From AP-15 sp963788085 (GTDB lineage Bacteria > Pseudomonadota > Alphaproteobacteria > ATCC43930 > CGMCC-115725): a stretch of 64,000 nt of DNA. Under the pieces are notes generated by a model. The model worked only from the letters and a program-made list of their open reading frames with translations, made no database searches and had not been told where the DNA came from. Shown piece by piece: positions 37,007-46,504 of this stretch; position 1 is the stretch's first letter, and each line of letters begins with the position of its first letter. The translations under genes were made by a program, and so were the position numbers. Location: NCBI GenBank assembly GCA_963788085.1, contig CAWBFS010000009.1, forward strand, positions 124,001 to 188,000, given 5' to 3'.

Positions 37007-38212
37007 ATGCTACTGCGATCGCCAATTGCATGGATGACGGTCCTATTGCTTGTGCTCGTCGCCGGGTCTGGCCGAGCGGCCGGGTTTGTCGATTCGGCCG
37101 AGCGTTACGTGGTGTTGCCCGATCGCGTTGGGCGAGTGATGACGGCGAACCCGGCGGCAGATGTCCTCGTCTTTGTGCTGGCTCCGGAGAAGCTTTTGGG
37201 CTGGAGCGCTCCGCTGTCCCGCGGCCAGCGGACTTATATCCCAGCAAAATTCGCCCAGCTGCCGATCGTCGGCGGCGCAGTGCGGCCGAACCCGGCGGAG
37301 ACCGTCCAAGTGGTCGCGCGGATGCGCCCCGACCTGATCATCGAGGCGGGCCCGGTCACGCCGGAAGCTGCGGCGCGCGCCGAACAAGTCCAGCAACAGA
37401 CCGGGGTCCCCTACATCCTTCTCGACAACGACATCCAAACCACCCCACAAACGTTACGGATCATCGGGGCGCTCCTCGGCGCCGCCGAGCGCGGCGACGA
37501 TCTTGCCAAATATGCCGATAACGCCATCGATTCGCTGCGCGGCAGATTGCTGATCGCCCCGGCCGACGAGCGGCCGATCGTCTATTATGGCTGCGGACCG
37601 GATGGGCTCGTAACCGGCCTGGGCCGTGCGCAGGCAATGGGCGACATCGACCAGGCGGGGGTGATCAATGTCGCCGCCCGGCTCGGCCGCGGCGAGCTGA
37701 CGAGGGTGACGCGCGACCAGGTAATCGACTGGAATCCGGCAATCATCATCGCCCAGCGACGAAGCTTTTACGATTCCCTTTTGCGTAGCACGGCGTGGCG
37801 CGGCCTGATCGCGGTCGCCAGCAAACGCGTCTATCTGGCGCCGGCCGACCCCTTCGGGTGGATCGACGATCCCCCGGGGGTCAACCGCATTATCGGATTG
37901 TATTGGCTTACGGCCCTGTTCTATCCCGATCAATACCAGGAGGATTTGCGGGCCATCGCCCGCGAGTTCTACGACAAGTTCTACCGCATAAAGCTGACCG
38001 ATCGGCAGCTCGAAGCCCTGGTCCGCTCGGCCGGATCGCCGGCGGGCGGCGGATCCCAGCAGCTGAGTGTCCCGTTACTGGGTGCCGAGCCCGTGCCGTT
38101 CCCCAGTGTCGCGCCGAATGCGCCACTGCCGAGCGGCCGACCTCCCGGACGCGGCGGCCCTGTTGCGCCAGGGCCGCCGAGCTCGCTGGGTATCCCCGCC
38201 AACCCGCAATAA
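37007..38212 (+). CDS. ABC transporter periplasmic binding protein, iron/siderophore/B12 class (BtuF-like)
   Basis: 401 residues. Signal peptide MLLRSPIAWMTVLLLVLVAG with cleavage near GRAAG. Two Rossmann-like lobes joined by a helix, class III binding protein style: VLPDRVGRVMTANPAADVLV, AKFAQLPIVGGAVRPNPAET, PDLIIEAGPVTPEAAARAEQ, VYLAPADPFGWIDDPPGVNR. A Pro/Gly-rich tail of about 60 residues is unusual. GAGGGGCG supports ATG 37007. No permease or ATPase gene adjoins. Likely ligand is a ferric chelate. Confidence 0.85.
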   Translation: MLLRSPIAWMTVLLLVLVAGSGRAAGFVDSAERYVVLPDRVGRVMTANPAADVLVFVLAPEKLLGWSAPLSRGQRTYIPAKFAQLPIVGGAVRPNPAETVQVVARMRPDLIIEAGPVTPEAAARAEQVQQQTGVPYILLDNDIQTTPQTLRIIGALLGAAERGDDLAKYADNAIDSLRGRLLIAPADERPIVYYGCGPDGLVTGLGRAQAMGDIDQAGVINVAARLGRGELTRVTRDQVIDWNPAIIIAQRRSFYDSLLRSTAWRGLIAVASKRVYLAPADPFGWIDDPPGVNRIIGLYWLTALFYPDQYQEDLRAIAREFYDKFYRIKLTDRQLEALVRSAGSPAGGGSQQLSVPLLGAEPVPFPSVAPNAPLPSGRPPGRGGPVAPGPPSSLGIPANPQ

Positions 38213-38230
38213 GGCTCGGCGAGCTGCCGT

Positions 38231-38557
38231 TCACGATTCGGTCGCTCGCACAAAGCAGAGGATCCCGCGCTGTGGGGTCCAGCACACGACGGCGCGACCG
38301 GTCGGATTGTCGGTGCGCTGCAGAATCTTGTCGGCCGGCACTGCGAACCAGGCTTCGCCGATCAACGCCTCGTAATGGTCGCCTTCGATGCGGTAGTCGG
38401 TGGCGCGGCAGTCCGATACCGAGCAGCAGGAGATGCTGGTACCGGGCTGGACGAGGCTGCGGAACCACGGTGCAAGGGCGGGATCGGCATTTGGCGGCGG
38501 GTCGGCCATCGCCGTCCCGGCGAGCAACATCACCACGGCAAGATAAAACGGCCTCAT
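38231..38557 (-). CDS. Small secreted cysteine-containing protein, 108 aa
   Basis: Not recognised. Signal peptide MRPFYLAVVMLLAGTAMADP with likely cleavage after AMA. The mature part has WFRSLVQPGTSISCCSVSDC, GEAWFAVPADKIL and VCWTPQRGILCF, giving five cysteines that may form disulfides. Such short periplasmic proteins with a CCSxxDC motif recur in alphaproteobacteria without known function. A longer in-frame start at 38590 would spoil the signal peptide. Confidence 0.7.
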   Translation of the reverse strand: MRPFYLAVVMLLAGTAMADPPPNADPALAPWFRSLVQPGTSISCCSVSDCRATDYRIEGDHYEALIGEAWFAVPADKILQRTDNPTGRAVVCWTPQRGILCFVRATES

Positions 38558-38707
38558 CACCCGCGCCGCCGGCTTTCTGAAGGAGCGCACGCCATTTCAT
38601 GACCTCCGACCCGGGAGGCGGGACGCCAGTTTAAAGCAACCCGCGGCGATGCCCAAAGCCTTGAGCCCGACCATGCAAGAACGCGGCCGGTCAAACGTCG
38701 GTTGTGC

Positions 38708-39919
38708 TCAGGCCGTTCCCTTGCGAGAGCCCTCCGTCGGGGTTTTTACGACTGTGATGATTATACCGATCAGCAGGGCCATCAGGGCATCTGTGATCTC
38801 CGCCGAGCGGCCGGGGAGGTAAGTTTCCGCCCAGCTGGCGGCAAATAGCATGATCGCGACGAGGATGGCGGTCACCCCGGGACGCAACCCGCTCTTCTCA
38901 AGCAACCATATCAGGGCGCCGTAGAGAAACGCCTTTTCCAGAAAGGAGGTTATGTTGACCTCGACCGAGCCATACAGATAGCTGCGGAATGGAATCCAGC
39001 CGAACGCCCGGGCGTAGGCGCTGAACTGGAACGGCTCCAGCCGCTCGGCAACAATGTAGGCCGAGAACAGCAGGGCAGTGGCGGTGGTCCGTATGCGCGG
39101 ACCGACGCTGATGGCGAGCAGAAGCCACGCGGCAAGAGCGGTCGCCGCGCCGGCTATCTCCGCGGCGCTCAGCGTCTTGCCGACGATCAACACTTTGGCG
39201 GACAGTACAGCGGCGATAAACAGCGGAAAGAGCAGCCACCCGCGCCGCCGGCCGCCAATCAACTCGATCAAACTGCCAACCGTCAGCCAGATCGCGGTGT
39301 AGCGAAACAGGTCATAGCCGGTCGGGCGCGGGTGGAAAACGACCGGCTTCAGCGCATCCCAATATTTGTGCAGGTCGATCGCCGGGACATAAGGATACAG
39401 CCGATAAGCGAGCCATAACGCCAGCAGCAGGGAGGGAACGCGGTTGGCCGCTATCTCGCGAATTGGCAGCCAGAGAAAATGTCCGCCGGCGAAATTTCCG
39501 ACAATTGCGCCCAGCAGCGTCCCGATCAGGTTCGCATAGACGTCGTCGGCTGCAGATACCCGCCCTGCGATATAGTACTGCGTCAGCTCCATCGTCGTGC
39601 TGAGAGCCCCGCCGGCGAGCGTAACGAGCAGGATCCGCGGCAAAGTGCGGCCGCTTCCGGCGACCGCGAGGCTCAAGAAAAAGGCGAGCGGCAGGTACAG
39701 GAATATATTTGCAATGAAGTCGCCGCGGCCTGGCTTTTCGGCCCAACTCTGTACCAGATGTTTTAGCGGACCAACACCGCCTTCGGGGTGATAGAAGGTG
39801 AACGGGTAGAGAGAACCGTAGATGATAACGGCGACGATGATCGCCAGCGCAATCAGAAAGCCTTTGTTGAACCTGTGCGCGCCGCGGGAATTTGATGGCC
39901 GATTTGCGGGCGTGGTCAC
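38708..39919 (-). CDS. VanZ-like family membrane protein
   Basis: 403 residues from GTG 39919, which shares GTGA with the SDR stop. About ten membrane helices. The N-terminal half carries VanZ features: GDFIANIFLYLPLAFFLSLA, STTMELTQYYIAGRVSAADD (Glu and Gln motif) and NLIGTLLGAIVGNFAGG. Its second half is a further hydrophobic domain (AFGWIPFRSYLYGSVEVNIT). VanZ-like proteins occur near envelope and polysaccharide genes; activity unknown. Confidence 0.85.
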   Translation of the reverse strand: MTTPANRPSNSRGAHRFNKGFLIALAIIVAVIIYGSLYPFTFYHPEGGVGPLKHLVQSWAEKPGRGDFIANIFLYLPLAFFLSLAVAGSGRTLPRILLVTLAGGALSTTMELTQYYIAGRVSAADDVYANLIGTLLGAIVGNFAGGHFLWLPIREIAANRVPSLLLALWLAYRLYPYVPAIDLHKYWDALKPVVFHPRPTGYDLFRYTAIWLTVGSLIELIGGRRRGWLLFPLFIAAVLSAKVLIVGKTLSAAEIAGAATALAAWLLLAISVGPRIRTTATALLFSAYIVAERLEPFQFSAYARAFGWIPFRSYLYGSVEVNITSFLEKAFLYGALIWLLEKSGLRPGVTAILVAIMLFAASWAETYLPGRSAEITDALMALLIGIIITVVKTPTEGSRKGTA

Positions 39920-40836
39920 TCCATCGGCAGCCCCGGATGCACCGCCCTTCCATCGCCGAGCGGAGTGAATTGCGGAGCGAGCGCCGGGATCGCCACCTCG
40001 GCCAGGGTTTCCGGCGTCCAGCCGCCCTGGCGGTGCACCATGCGGACCGGCCGCATATGGCCGTAGAGCGACAGTTCGCCGGCGCGCTGGTGAAACACCT
40101 GGCCGTTGACTTGGCTCGCCTGCTCGGAGGCAAGAAAGACGCAGAGCGGCGCGATTGCGTCGGCCCGGCTGCGGCGCAGCCGCTCCTCGCGCACCGCCGC
40201 CGCCTGCGGGTCCTTCGGCGTCGGGACGGAGCGGGTCATCCGAGTATCGGCCGATGGGCAGATTACGTTGACGGTGATGCCCCTGGAGGCGTTTTCCATC
40301 GCGACGATGCGGGCCAGTGCGACTATCCCGAGCTTCGCCGCACCGTAATTGCATTGGCCGAGGTTGCCGAGCAGTCCCGAGGTCGACGAAACCATGATGA
40401 TCCGCCCGTAATTCTGCTCGCGAAACAGGTTTATCGCGGCGCGGTTGATGTTGAAGTGACCGGTCAGGTGGACATCGATGACGGCCTGCCAGTCCTCGGG
40501 AAACATGTTGTGGAACATCTTGTCGCGCAGGATGCCGGCGGCGTTGAAGACGATGTGCAGGCCGCCGAAAGTGTCGCGCGCCTGCTGCACCATCGCCAGG
40601 CAGTCGTCGAATCTAGCGACCGAGCCGTAATTGGCAGCCGCCTCGCCGCCCGCGGCCCTGATCTGGTTTACGATTTCTTGGGCCGGCCTCTGGTCCGAAC
40701 CCTCGCCGCTGCCGCTGGTGCCGGGATCATTGACGACGACCTTGGCCCCGTGCGCGGCCATCAACTTGGCAACTTCGGCCCCGACTCCGCGGCCCGCTCC
40801 CGCACAGATCGCGACCCGCCCTTCGAGCATGCCCAT
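39916..40836 (-). CDS. Short-chain dehydrogenase/reductase
   Basis: 306 residues, NAD(P)-dependent Rossmann oxidoreductase. Cofactor motif GAGRGVGAEVAKLMAAHGAK, NAAG in HIVFNAAGILRD, catalytic Ser in MVSSTSGLLGN and YGAAK for Tyr-x-x-x-Lys (CNYGAAKLGIVALARIVAME). The extended C-terminus and the VVVNDPG strand after the first turn resemble the dehydrogenase domain of multifunctional beta-oxidation enzymes. Coupled to the VanZ-like gene by a 4-base overlap. Confidence 0.9.
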   Translation of the reverse strand: MGMLEGRVAICAGAGRGVGAEVAKLMAAHGAKVVVNDPGTSGSGEGSDQRPAQEIVNQIRAAGGEAAANYGSVARFDDCLAMVQQARDTFGGLHIVFNAAGILRDKMFHNMFPEDWQAVIDVHLTGHFNINRAAINLFREQNYGRIIMVSSTSGLLGNLGQCNYGAAKLGIVALARIVAMENASRGITVNVICPSADTRMTRSVPTPKDPQAAAVREERLRRSRADAIAPLCVFLASEQASQVNGQVFHQRAGELSLYGHMRPVRMVHRQGGWTPETLAEVAIPALAPQFTPLGDGRAVHPGLPME

Positions 40837-40964
40837 CCCTCAGATTCCCTCACCTTTCATCCTCACGCGGTTGTCGCGGGCTGCATCGTTTTTGTCAATC
40901 AACCCGGCCCGATTGCGGCATAATCGGCACCGTGGTCCATCACGGGGCGAAGTGGGGGGAGTCG

Positions 40965-41969
40965 ATGGCGAACGTGACGGTGTATTTTGCCACCAACCGG
41001 GTAGCGCAGGGCCCGACCACCGACTGGCACAGCTACGGGGCCGACATCATACCGCCGACGGATCCGAGCCAGATCATCTATGCCGAGGCCTTTGTTCAAG
41101 GGACGGACCTCGCCGTCGAGGGCAGCGGCACAATTACCGCGATATCGCATCCGCAAACCGGCGGGTTCGAAACCGGGGTCGTTCAGGACATCGTCGGCTC
41201 GGGAAAGAACATCCTCGTTTTCATTCACGGTTTCGCCAATTCATTCCTAAATTCGATCGCCCGCGCGGCGTATAATCGCGAGTGGTTCGCCGCCTCGGGC
41301 GCGAACGCCGCCGACACCACCGTCATCGCCTTCAGCTGGCCGTCTTTGGGTCAGCTGTTCGCCGCGCCGCCGCACCTTCTCCCGGACGACTATCTGCGGG
41401 ACCAGGCTCAGGCCGGCGGCTCGGCCTTCCACATCGCGAGCTTTCTCGCGAACCTCCAGCCGATGCTGACGCAGGTACGCAACCAGGGAAGACGGGTCTT
41501 TCTGCTCGCGCACAGCATGGGGAATTTCGCATTGGCGGGAGCGGTCGAAAGCTGGTTCAGCCACGGCAACCCAACAGTCACATTGTTTGACGAAGTGTTC
41601 CTGCCGGCGGCCGACGAGCGTTGGGACAGCTTCACTCTTCCGATGGGAGCGAGACTGACCCGGCTGCCCGCTCTCACCCCGAGAATTTCGATCTACTACA
41701 GTATTCGAGACGTCGCTCTTTATCTCAGCATCGCGGTCAATTTTATTCCGCGGCTGGGGCACGAGGGTCCGATCCACAAGACCAATGCTGCGCTCTACCC
41801 GCCGGCGCGGTTTCGAATCCTCGATTGCGCCGAGGTCAATGACTATAACTTATTGAACCCGCCGGATGCGAGCCACCAATATTACCGTCGCTCGCCTAAG
41901 GTGCGCGCCGATATCGTTGCCGCGATGCGCAAAGATCCAAACCTCCCTGGCGGTCTGATCCGGCTATAA
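40965..41969 (+). CDS. DUF900-type alpha/beta hydrolase
   Basis: 334 residues with GGGGGAG before ATG 40965. VTVYFATNRVAQ at the N-terminus and NILVFIHGFANSFLNSIARA, VIAFSWPSLGQ, FLLAHSMGNFALAGAVE (nucleophile Ser) and the closing LYPPARFRILDCAEVNDYN are the DUF900 pattern, a lipase-like fold of unknown substrate. No clear secretion signal. Confidence 0.85.
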   Translation: MANVTVYFATNRVAQGPTTDWHSYGADIIPPTDPSQIIYAEAFVQGTDLAVEGSGTITAISHPQTGGFETGVVQDIVGSGKNILVFIHGFANSFLNSIARAAYNREWFAASGANAADTTVIAFSWPSLGQLFAAPPHLLPDDYLRDQAQAGGSAFHIASFLANLQPMLTQVRNQGRRVFLLAHSMGNFALAGAVESWFSHGNPTVTLFDEVFLPAADERWDSFTLPMGARLTRLPALTPRISIYYSIRDVALYLSIAVNFIPRLGHEGPIHKTNAALYPPARFRILDCAEVNDYNLLNPPDASHQYYRRSPKVRADIVAAMRKDPNLPGGLIRL

Positions 41970-42091
41970 CGAAGTGTGCGCCGCCGTCTGCGCTCTCCAG
42001 ACCGGAACCTCGGCTGGGTGAATGACCGGGTGCCCGCCGGCCGGGCGATCTGCTAATCAAAAGGCACGATGCGCGTTTGACGGAGTTGCTG

Positions 42092-42727
42092 ATGACGATC
42101 GCCATGATCGGTGCCGGCAATGTCGGGGTCGACGCTTGGGCGCGCCTGGCTGGGCAGCGGAGAGGACGTGCTCTTTGGTGTGCCCAACCCTGCTGACCCC
42201 AAATACCGTTCGCTCCCCGAGGAGAAGATGTGCAAAGCGCCGGAAGCGGCTCGAGGTGCCGAGACCATTGTCCTCGCGACACCTTGGCCGGCCACCGAGG
42301 CAGCGGTGAAGAGCCTCGGCGATCTCTCCGGCAGATCGTCATCGATTGCACCAATCCTCTCGGCATGAGGCCTAATAGTTTGGAGCTCGTGCTCGGCCAC
42401 ACGACCTCGGGCGGCGAGCAAGTGGCGTCCTGGGCGCCGGGCGCAGCGGTATTCAAGACACTCAACCAGATCGGTGCCGACAGCATGGACAAGGCGGCGC
42501 TGTTTCCGGTTCGCCCGGTCATGTTCATTGCCGGCGACGATCCGTCGAAAAAGCCGGTTGTCATCTCGCTGGTCGCGAAGCTCGGCTTCGAGCCGGTTGA
42601 TGCCGGCCCGCTGCGGATTGCGCGTCTGCTCGAACCTTACGGCATGCTGTGGATCGACCAAGCTCTCAATCGCGGGCGAGGTCGGAGCTTTGCGTTCGCC
42701 ATCACCAACCGATCGGGAGCTGCCTGA
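42092..42727 (+). CDS. NADPH-dependent F420 reductase-type NAD-binding protein, two frameshifts
   Basis: About 211 residues when repaired. MTIAMIGAGNVG starts a Rossmann fold; the next frame gives STLGRAWLGSGEDVLFGVPN and ETIVLATPWPATEAAVKSLG; the third IVIDCTNPLGMRPNSLELVL, ELVLGHTTSGGEQVASWAPG and FKTLNQIGAD. This order is that of F420H2:NADP oxidoreductase-like proteins, which in proteobacteria probably reduce other substrates. Indels: one extra G in the GGGG near 42127 and one missing base near 42333. Confidence 0.8.
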
Positions 42728-42783
42728 AGCCGGGACGGTGAGGCCGGCTCGACAAGTCACCGGCGCCCGGCTACAAGCCGGCG

Positions 42784-43695
42784 ATGAGCTGGCTCACCAA
42801 TTTCGTTTTGCCGAAGATCCGGGCGGTTGTCACCAGGAAGGCGGTGCCGGAAAATCTTTGGCACAAATGCCCGGGCTGCGAGCAAATGCTGTTTTATCGC
42901 GAGCTTGAGGCCAATCTTCATGTGTGCCGCAACTGCGGCCATCATTTCCGCATCGGCGCCGAGCGGCGCTTGAAAATGCTGTTCGACGACGGCGCCTTCA
43001 CCCGGATCGAGTTGCCCCGGACGGCGGTCGATCCGCTGCGGTTCCGCGATCGCAAACGCTACACCGACCGCCTGAAAGAAGGGCAAGCGGCGCTCGGTCC
43101 GCATAGTGATGCGGTGGTCGTCGCGCACGGGCGGATCGGCGGCGTGCCGGCGGTGGTCGCCGCTTTCGAGTTTGCCTTCATGGGCGGATCGATGGGCGTG
43201 GCCGCCGGGGAAGCGATCCTCGCGGCCGCCAAGCTCGCCGTATTGCAGGAGGCAGCGCTGATCGTCGTTCCGGCCTCGGGCGGCGCGCGCATGCAGGAGG
43301 GCGTGCTGTCGTTGGTGCAGATGCCGCGGACGATAATCGCGGCCGAGATGGTCAAGGAGGCGGGCCTGCCTTACCTCGTCGTGCTGACCGATCCGACGAC
43401 CGGCGGCGTCTCGGCTTCCTTTGCGATGGTCGGCGACATTACGCTCGCCGAGCCCGGGGCGGTCATCGGCTTTGCCGGCGCGCGGGTGATCGAGGAGACC
43501 ATTCACGAAAAGCTGCCCCATGGATTTCAGCGTGCGGAGTATTTGCTCGAGCACGGCATGGTCGATCAGGTCGTGCCGCGCGCCGAACTGCACGCGACAT
43601 TGGGGCGGATCCTCGGTCTGCTGCGCAACCCGCAGCCGCCGGCTGCGATCGTTCCGCAGATCGAAGCCTTGCCGGATCTGAGCGGGGCACAGTGA
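42784..43695 (+). CDS. accD: Acetyl-CoA carboxylase carboxyltransferase beta subunit
   Basis: 303 residues. N-terminal zinc ribbon (HKCPGCEQMLFYRELEANLH, VCRNCGHHFRI: two CxxC), then the crotonase-like carboxyltransferase domain: AFEFAFMGGSMGVAAGEAIL, VPASGGARMQEGVLSLVQM and LTDPTTGGVSASFAMVGDI. With AccA it transfers carboxyl from biotin to acetyl-CoA, the first step of fatty acid synthesis. Stop overlaps the folC start, the usual alphaproteobacterial accD-folC order. Confidence 0.96.
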   Translation: MSWLTNFVLPKIRAVVTRKAVPENLWHKCPGCEQMLFYRELEANLHVCRNCGHHFRIGAERRLKMLFDDGAFTRIELPRTAVDPLRFRDRKRYTDRLKEGQAALGPHSDAVVVAHGRIGGVPAVVAAFEFAFMGGSMGVAAGEAILAAAKLAVLQEAALIVVPASGGARMQEGVLSLVQMPRTIIAAEMVKEAGLPYLVVLTDPTTGGVSASFAMVGDITLAEPGAVIGFAGARVIEETIHEKLPHGFQRAEYLLEHGMVDQVVPRAELHATLGRILGLLRNPQPPAAIVPQIEALPDLSGAQ

Positions 43696-44980
43696 CTGCG
43701 CCGACCAGCGACCGGGTTCTCGAACGCCTCGGCCGGCTGCATCCGAAGCTGATCGATCTGTCGCTCGGCCGCATCGAGCGGCTTTTAGCGGCATTGGGCA
43801 ATCCGCAGGACGATCTTCCTCCGGTCGTCCACGTCGCCGGCACCAAGGGCAAAGGCTCGACGGTAGCGACGATGCGGGCCTGTCTCGAGGCCGCGGGCTA
43901 CCACGTGCACGCTTACATCTCGCCGCATCTCGTGCGTTTCCACGAGCGCATCCGCCTCGCGGGTCAGCTGATCGAGGAGCATCAGCTGATCGCGCTTCTC
44001 GAAGAATGCGAGCGCGCCAACCGGGATGCGCCGATCACTTTTTTCGAGATCACGACCGCGGCGGCCTTTCTCGGCTTTCGCCCGCACGCCGGCCGACATC
44101 GTGCTGCTCGAGGTCGGGCTCGGCGGCCGGCTCGACGCCACCAACGTCGTCCGCTGCCCAGCAGTGACCGCGATCACGCCGGTTTCGCTCGACCACCAGG
44201 CATTCCTCGGCGACACCGTCGCTGCGATCGCCGGCGAAAAGGCCGGGATCCTGAAACCCGGCGTCACGGCCGTCATTGCTCCGCAGCCGGACGAGGCGGC
44301 GGCGGTTATCGAGAGCCGCGCTGTGTCCGTTGCGGCGCCGCTCTACCGGGCGCGGCACGAGTGGCGCTGCGAGACTTCGGGTGCGGGAATGCGCTACGAG
44401 GGCGAGCGCTGGAAGCTTCAGCTTCCGCTGCCTTCCCTTATCGGCGCGCACCAGGTAGTCAATGCCGGGGTGGCGATCGCCTGCCTCGAACGGCTATCGG
44501 GTTTTGATATCCCCGCTGAAGCCATCACCGAAGGCTTGCGTCATATCGACTGGCCGGCGCGGCTGCAACTGCTGCGCCGCGGGCCGCTGGTCGAAGCGGT
44601 TCCACGTGACTGGGAACTGTGGCTCGATGGCGGTCACAACCCGTCGGCCGGTGAGGTCCTCGGCGCTGTCGCCGCCGGCTGGCACGACCGTCCGCTCTAT
44701 CTCGTCGTCGGCATGATGAACACCAAGGACGCCGCCGGCTTTATCGCGCCCTTGGCCAGAGCACGCCCGCGCCCTCTGGGCGGTGACGATCCCGGGGGAG
44801 AAGAATGCGCTCCCCGCCGAGGCGATCGCTGCCGCTGCCGGCTCGGTCGGGCTCCCGGCGCAAACGGCGGATTCGGTTCTCGCTGCAATTCGCGATATTC
44901 CCGTGCACGACGGCAACGGCCGCGTCCTGATCTGCGGCTCGCTCTATTTCGCAGGGAAGGTGCTCGCCGAAAACGGCTGA
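43692..44980 (+). CDS. folC: Folylpolyglutamate synthase/dihydrofolate synthase, two frameshifts
   Basis: Adds glutamate to folates (and to dihydropteroate). GTG 43692 overlaps the accD stop. ATP loop HVAGTKGKGSTVATMRACLE, then YISPHLVRFHERIRL and FFEITTAAAF in frame 1; ADIVLLEVGLGGRLDATNVV, ITPVSLDHQAFLGDT, GEKAGILKPGV and WLDGGHNPSAGEVLGAV in frame 2; ALPAEAIAAAAGSVGLPAQT and RVLICGSLYFAGKVLA in frame 3. About 428 residues when repaired. Extra C bases in the CCC at 44081-44083 and 44766-44768 explain both breaks. It is essential in most bacteria. Confidence 0.93.
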
Positions 44981-44996
44981 GAAAGTGAGGTTCTCA

Positions 44997-46151
44997 ATGA
45001 TCTACAGCACCGATCGGATCCTGACGGCTCATGCGGGGTCCCTTCCGCGCCCCGACGACCTGCGGGAGATGGTCCTGGCAAAGGCACGCGGTGAGGCTGT
45101 CGATCAGGCAAGCCTCGATACGCGCCTACGGTCGGCGGTGGCAGAAATCGTCGAGCGCCAGGTCGCGTGCGGTCTCGACGTCGTAAACGACGGCGAATTA
45201 TCGAAGCCGAACTTTACCGATTATGTCTCCGCGCGGATCGCCGGCTGTGAAAATCGGCCCGGCACCGGGTTCCGGCGGCTCAGCATGACGGCGCGGGACG
45301 AAACGAAATTCGCCGGGTATTTCGCAGCGCATCCGCGCCCGCGCTACTCGGGCGGCCAGACCATGCCGGTCTGCGTCGACGAGCTGCGCTATGTCGGTCA
45401 GGTCGAACTCGCGCGCGACCTCGATAACTTCAAGGCCGCCCTCGCCGGGGTGACGGTGGCGGAAGCCTTTCTGCCGGCAAACACGCCGGGAACGATCGAA
45501 CATTGGATGGGGAACGAACATTACGAGAGCGACGAAGCGTTCCTGTTCGCGATCGCCGAGGCGATGCGCGAGGAATACAACGCGATCGTCGATGCGGGTT
45601 TCCTCCTACAGATCGACGACCCCGATCTCCCGGATGGGTGGGCTTGCCTGCCCGAGATCACGGTCCCGGAATATCGCAAATACGCCGCGCTGCGGATCGA
45701 CGCATTGAACCACGCGCTGCGCGACATTCCAAAAGAGAAGGTCAGGCTGCATGTGTGCTGGGGCAGCTTTCACGGGCCCCACCACGACGACATCCCACTC
45801 AGGGACATCATCGATCTGATCTTCCGGGTGCGCGCCGGGAGCTATTCGATCGAGGCGTCGAACCCTTGCCATGAGCACGAATGGCGGGTCTTCGAGCAGG
45901 TAAAGCTGCCGGAAGGCGCGACCCTCGTCCCGGGGGTCGTCGGCCACTGCACCGACTTCATCGAGCATCCCGATCTGGTGGCCGAGCGGCTGGTGCGGTA
46001 CGCCAAGCTCGTCGGCCGCGAGAACGTGCTGGCCGGCACCGATTGCGGCCTCGGTACGCGGGTCGGCCACCCCTCGATCTGCTGGGCCAAGTTCGAGGCC
46101 ATGGCCGAAGGGGCGCGGCGCGCGACAAAGATCCTGTGGGGCCGCGCCTAG
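44997..46151 (+). CDS. Cobalamin-independent methionine synthase II-like (MetE C-domain/EaCoMT-type) methyltransferase
   Basis: 384 residues from ATG 44997 with GAGG 7 bases ahead. ILTAHAGSLPRPDDLREMVL, DVVNDGELSKPNFTDYVSAR, LLQIDDPDLPDGW, RLHVCWGSFHGPHHDDI (His and Cys zinc ligands), VGHCTDFIEHPDLVAERLVR and NVLAGTDCGLGTR (third Cys ligand) show a single-barrel MetE-type zinc enzyme that activates a thiol. It lacks the N-terminal folate half of MetE, so it is unlikely to be the main methionine synthase; epoxyalkane:CoM-transferase-like or other thiol alkyl transfer is possible. Confidence 0.87.
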   Translation: MIYSTDRILTAHAGSLPRPDDLREMVLAKARGEAVDQASLDTRLRSAVAEIVERQVACGLDVVNDGELSKPNFTDYVSARIAGCENRPGTGFRRLSMTARDETKFAGYFAAHPRPRYSGGQTMPVCVDELRYVGQVELARDLDNFKAALAGVTVAEAFLPANTPGTIEHWMGNEHYESDEAFLFAIAEAMREEYNAIVDAGFLLQIDDPDLPDGWACLPEITVPEYRKYAALRIDALNHALRDIPKEKVRLHVCWGSFHGPHHDDIPLRDIIDLIFRVRAGSYSIEASNPCHEHEWRVFEQVKLPEGATLVPGVVGHCTDFIEHPDLVAERLVRYAKLVGRENVLAGTDCGLGTRVGHPSICWAKFEAMAEGARRATKILWGRA

Positions 46152-46199
46152 CCCGGATCTTTCATCAAGAGAGCGGGGGCCCCCGCGGTGCGGTCGGCG

Positions 46200-46382
46200 T
46201 CACCGTTTGAACAGCGCTTCGGCGCCGCGCCGCTGCCCGAGCTTTGCGGTAATCTCGACCCGCACCCGGGCAATTTCAGCCTCCAATTCGGCGATGTAGG
46301 CTTCGAGTTCCGCGATCCCCAGCAAGGTCAAATCTTTCGGCTGCACCGGCTTGCGTCGCGGTTCGAGATCCGGATCGTCCAT
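46200..46382 (-). CDS. DUF1192 family small protein, 60 aa
   Basis: MDDPDLEPRRKPVQPKDLTL then LGIAELEAYIAELEAEIARV, a coiled-coil, and a C-terminal RVRVEITAKLGQRRGAEALF. This is the compact DUF1192 architecture, restricted largely to alphaproteobacteria. Upstream in-frame codons run to 46493 but ATG 46382 gives the family length. Function unknown. Divergent from trcR. Confidence 0.85.
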   Translation of the reverse strand: MDDPDLEPRRKPVQPKDLTLLGIAELEAYIAELEAEIARVRVEITAKLGQRRGAEALFKR

Positions 46383-46504
46383 GCCTTCCCGTTCTCCCAC
46401 TGTCTTCCCTGGGGCGGACGGCGCGATTATATAGTGTTTAACTTTTGCGAGCGTGTCGGGGTACCGTTTTGGCCCGTCGGCACGCCGTTGCATCGGAATT
46501 CAGC

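Noticed and set aside
41810..41825. GTTTCGAATCC resembling a tRNA T-loop
   Set aside because: It lies inside the DUF900 coding sequence and has no accompanying acceptor or anticodon stem.
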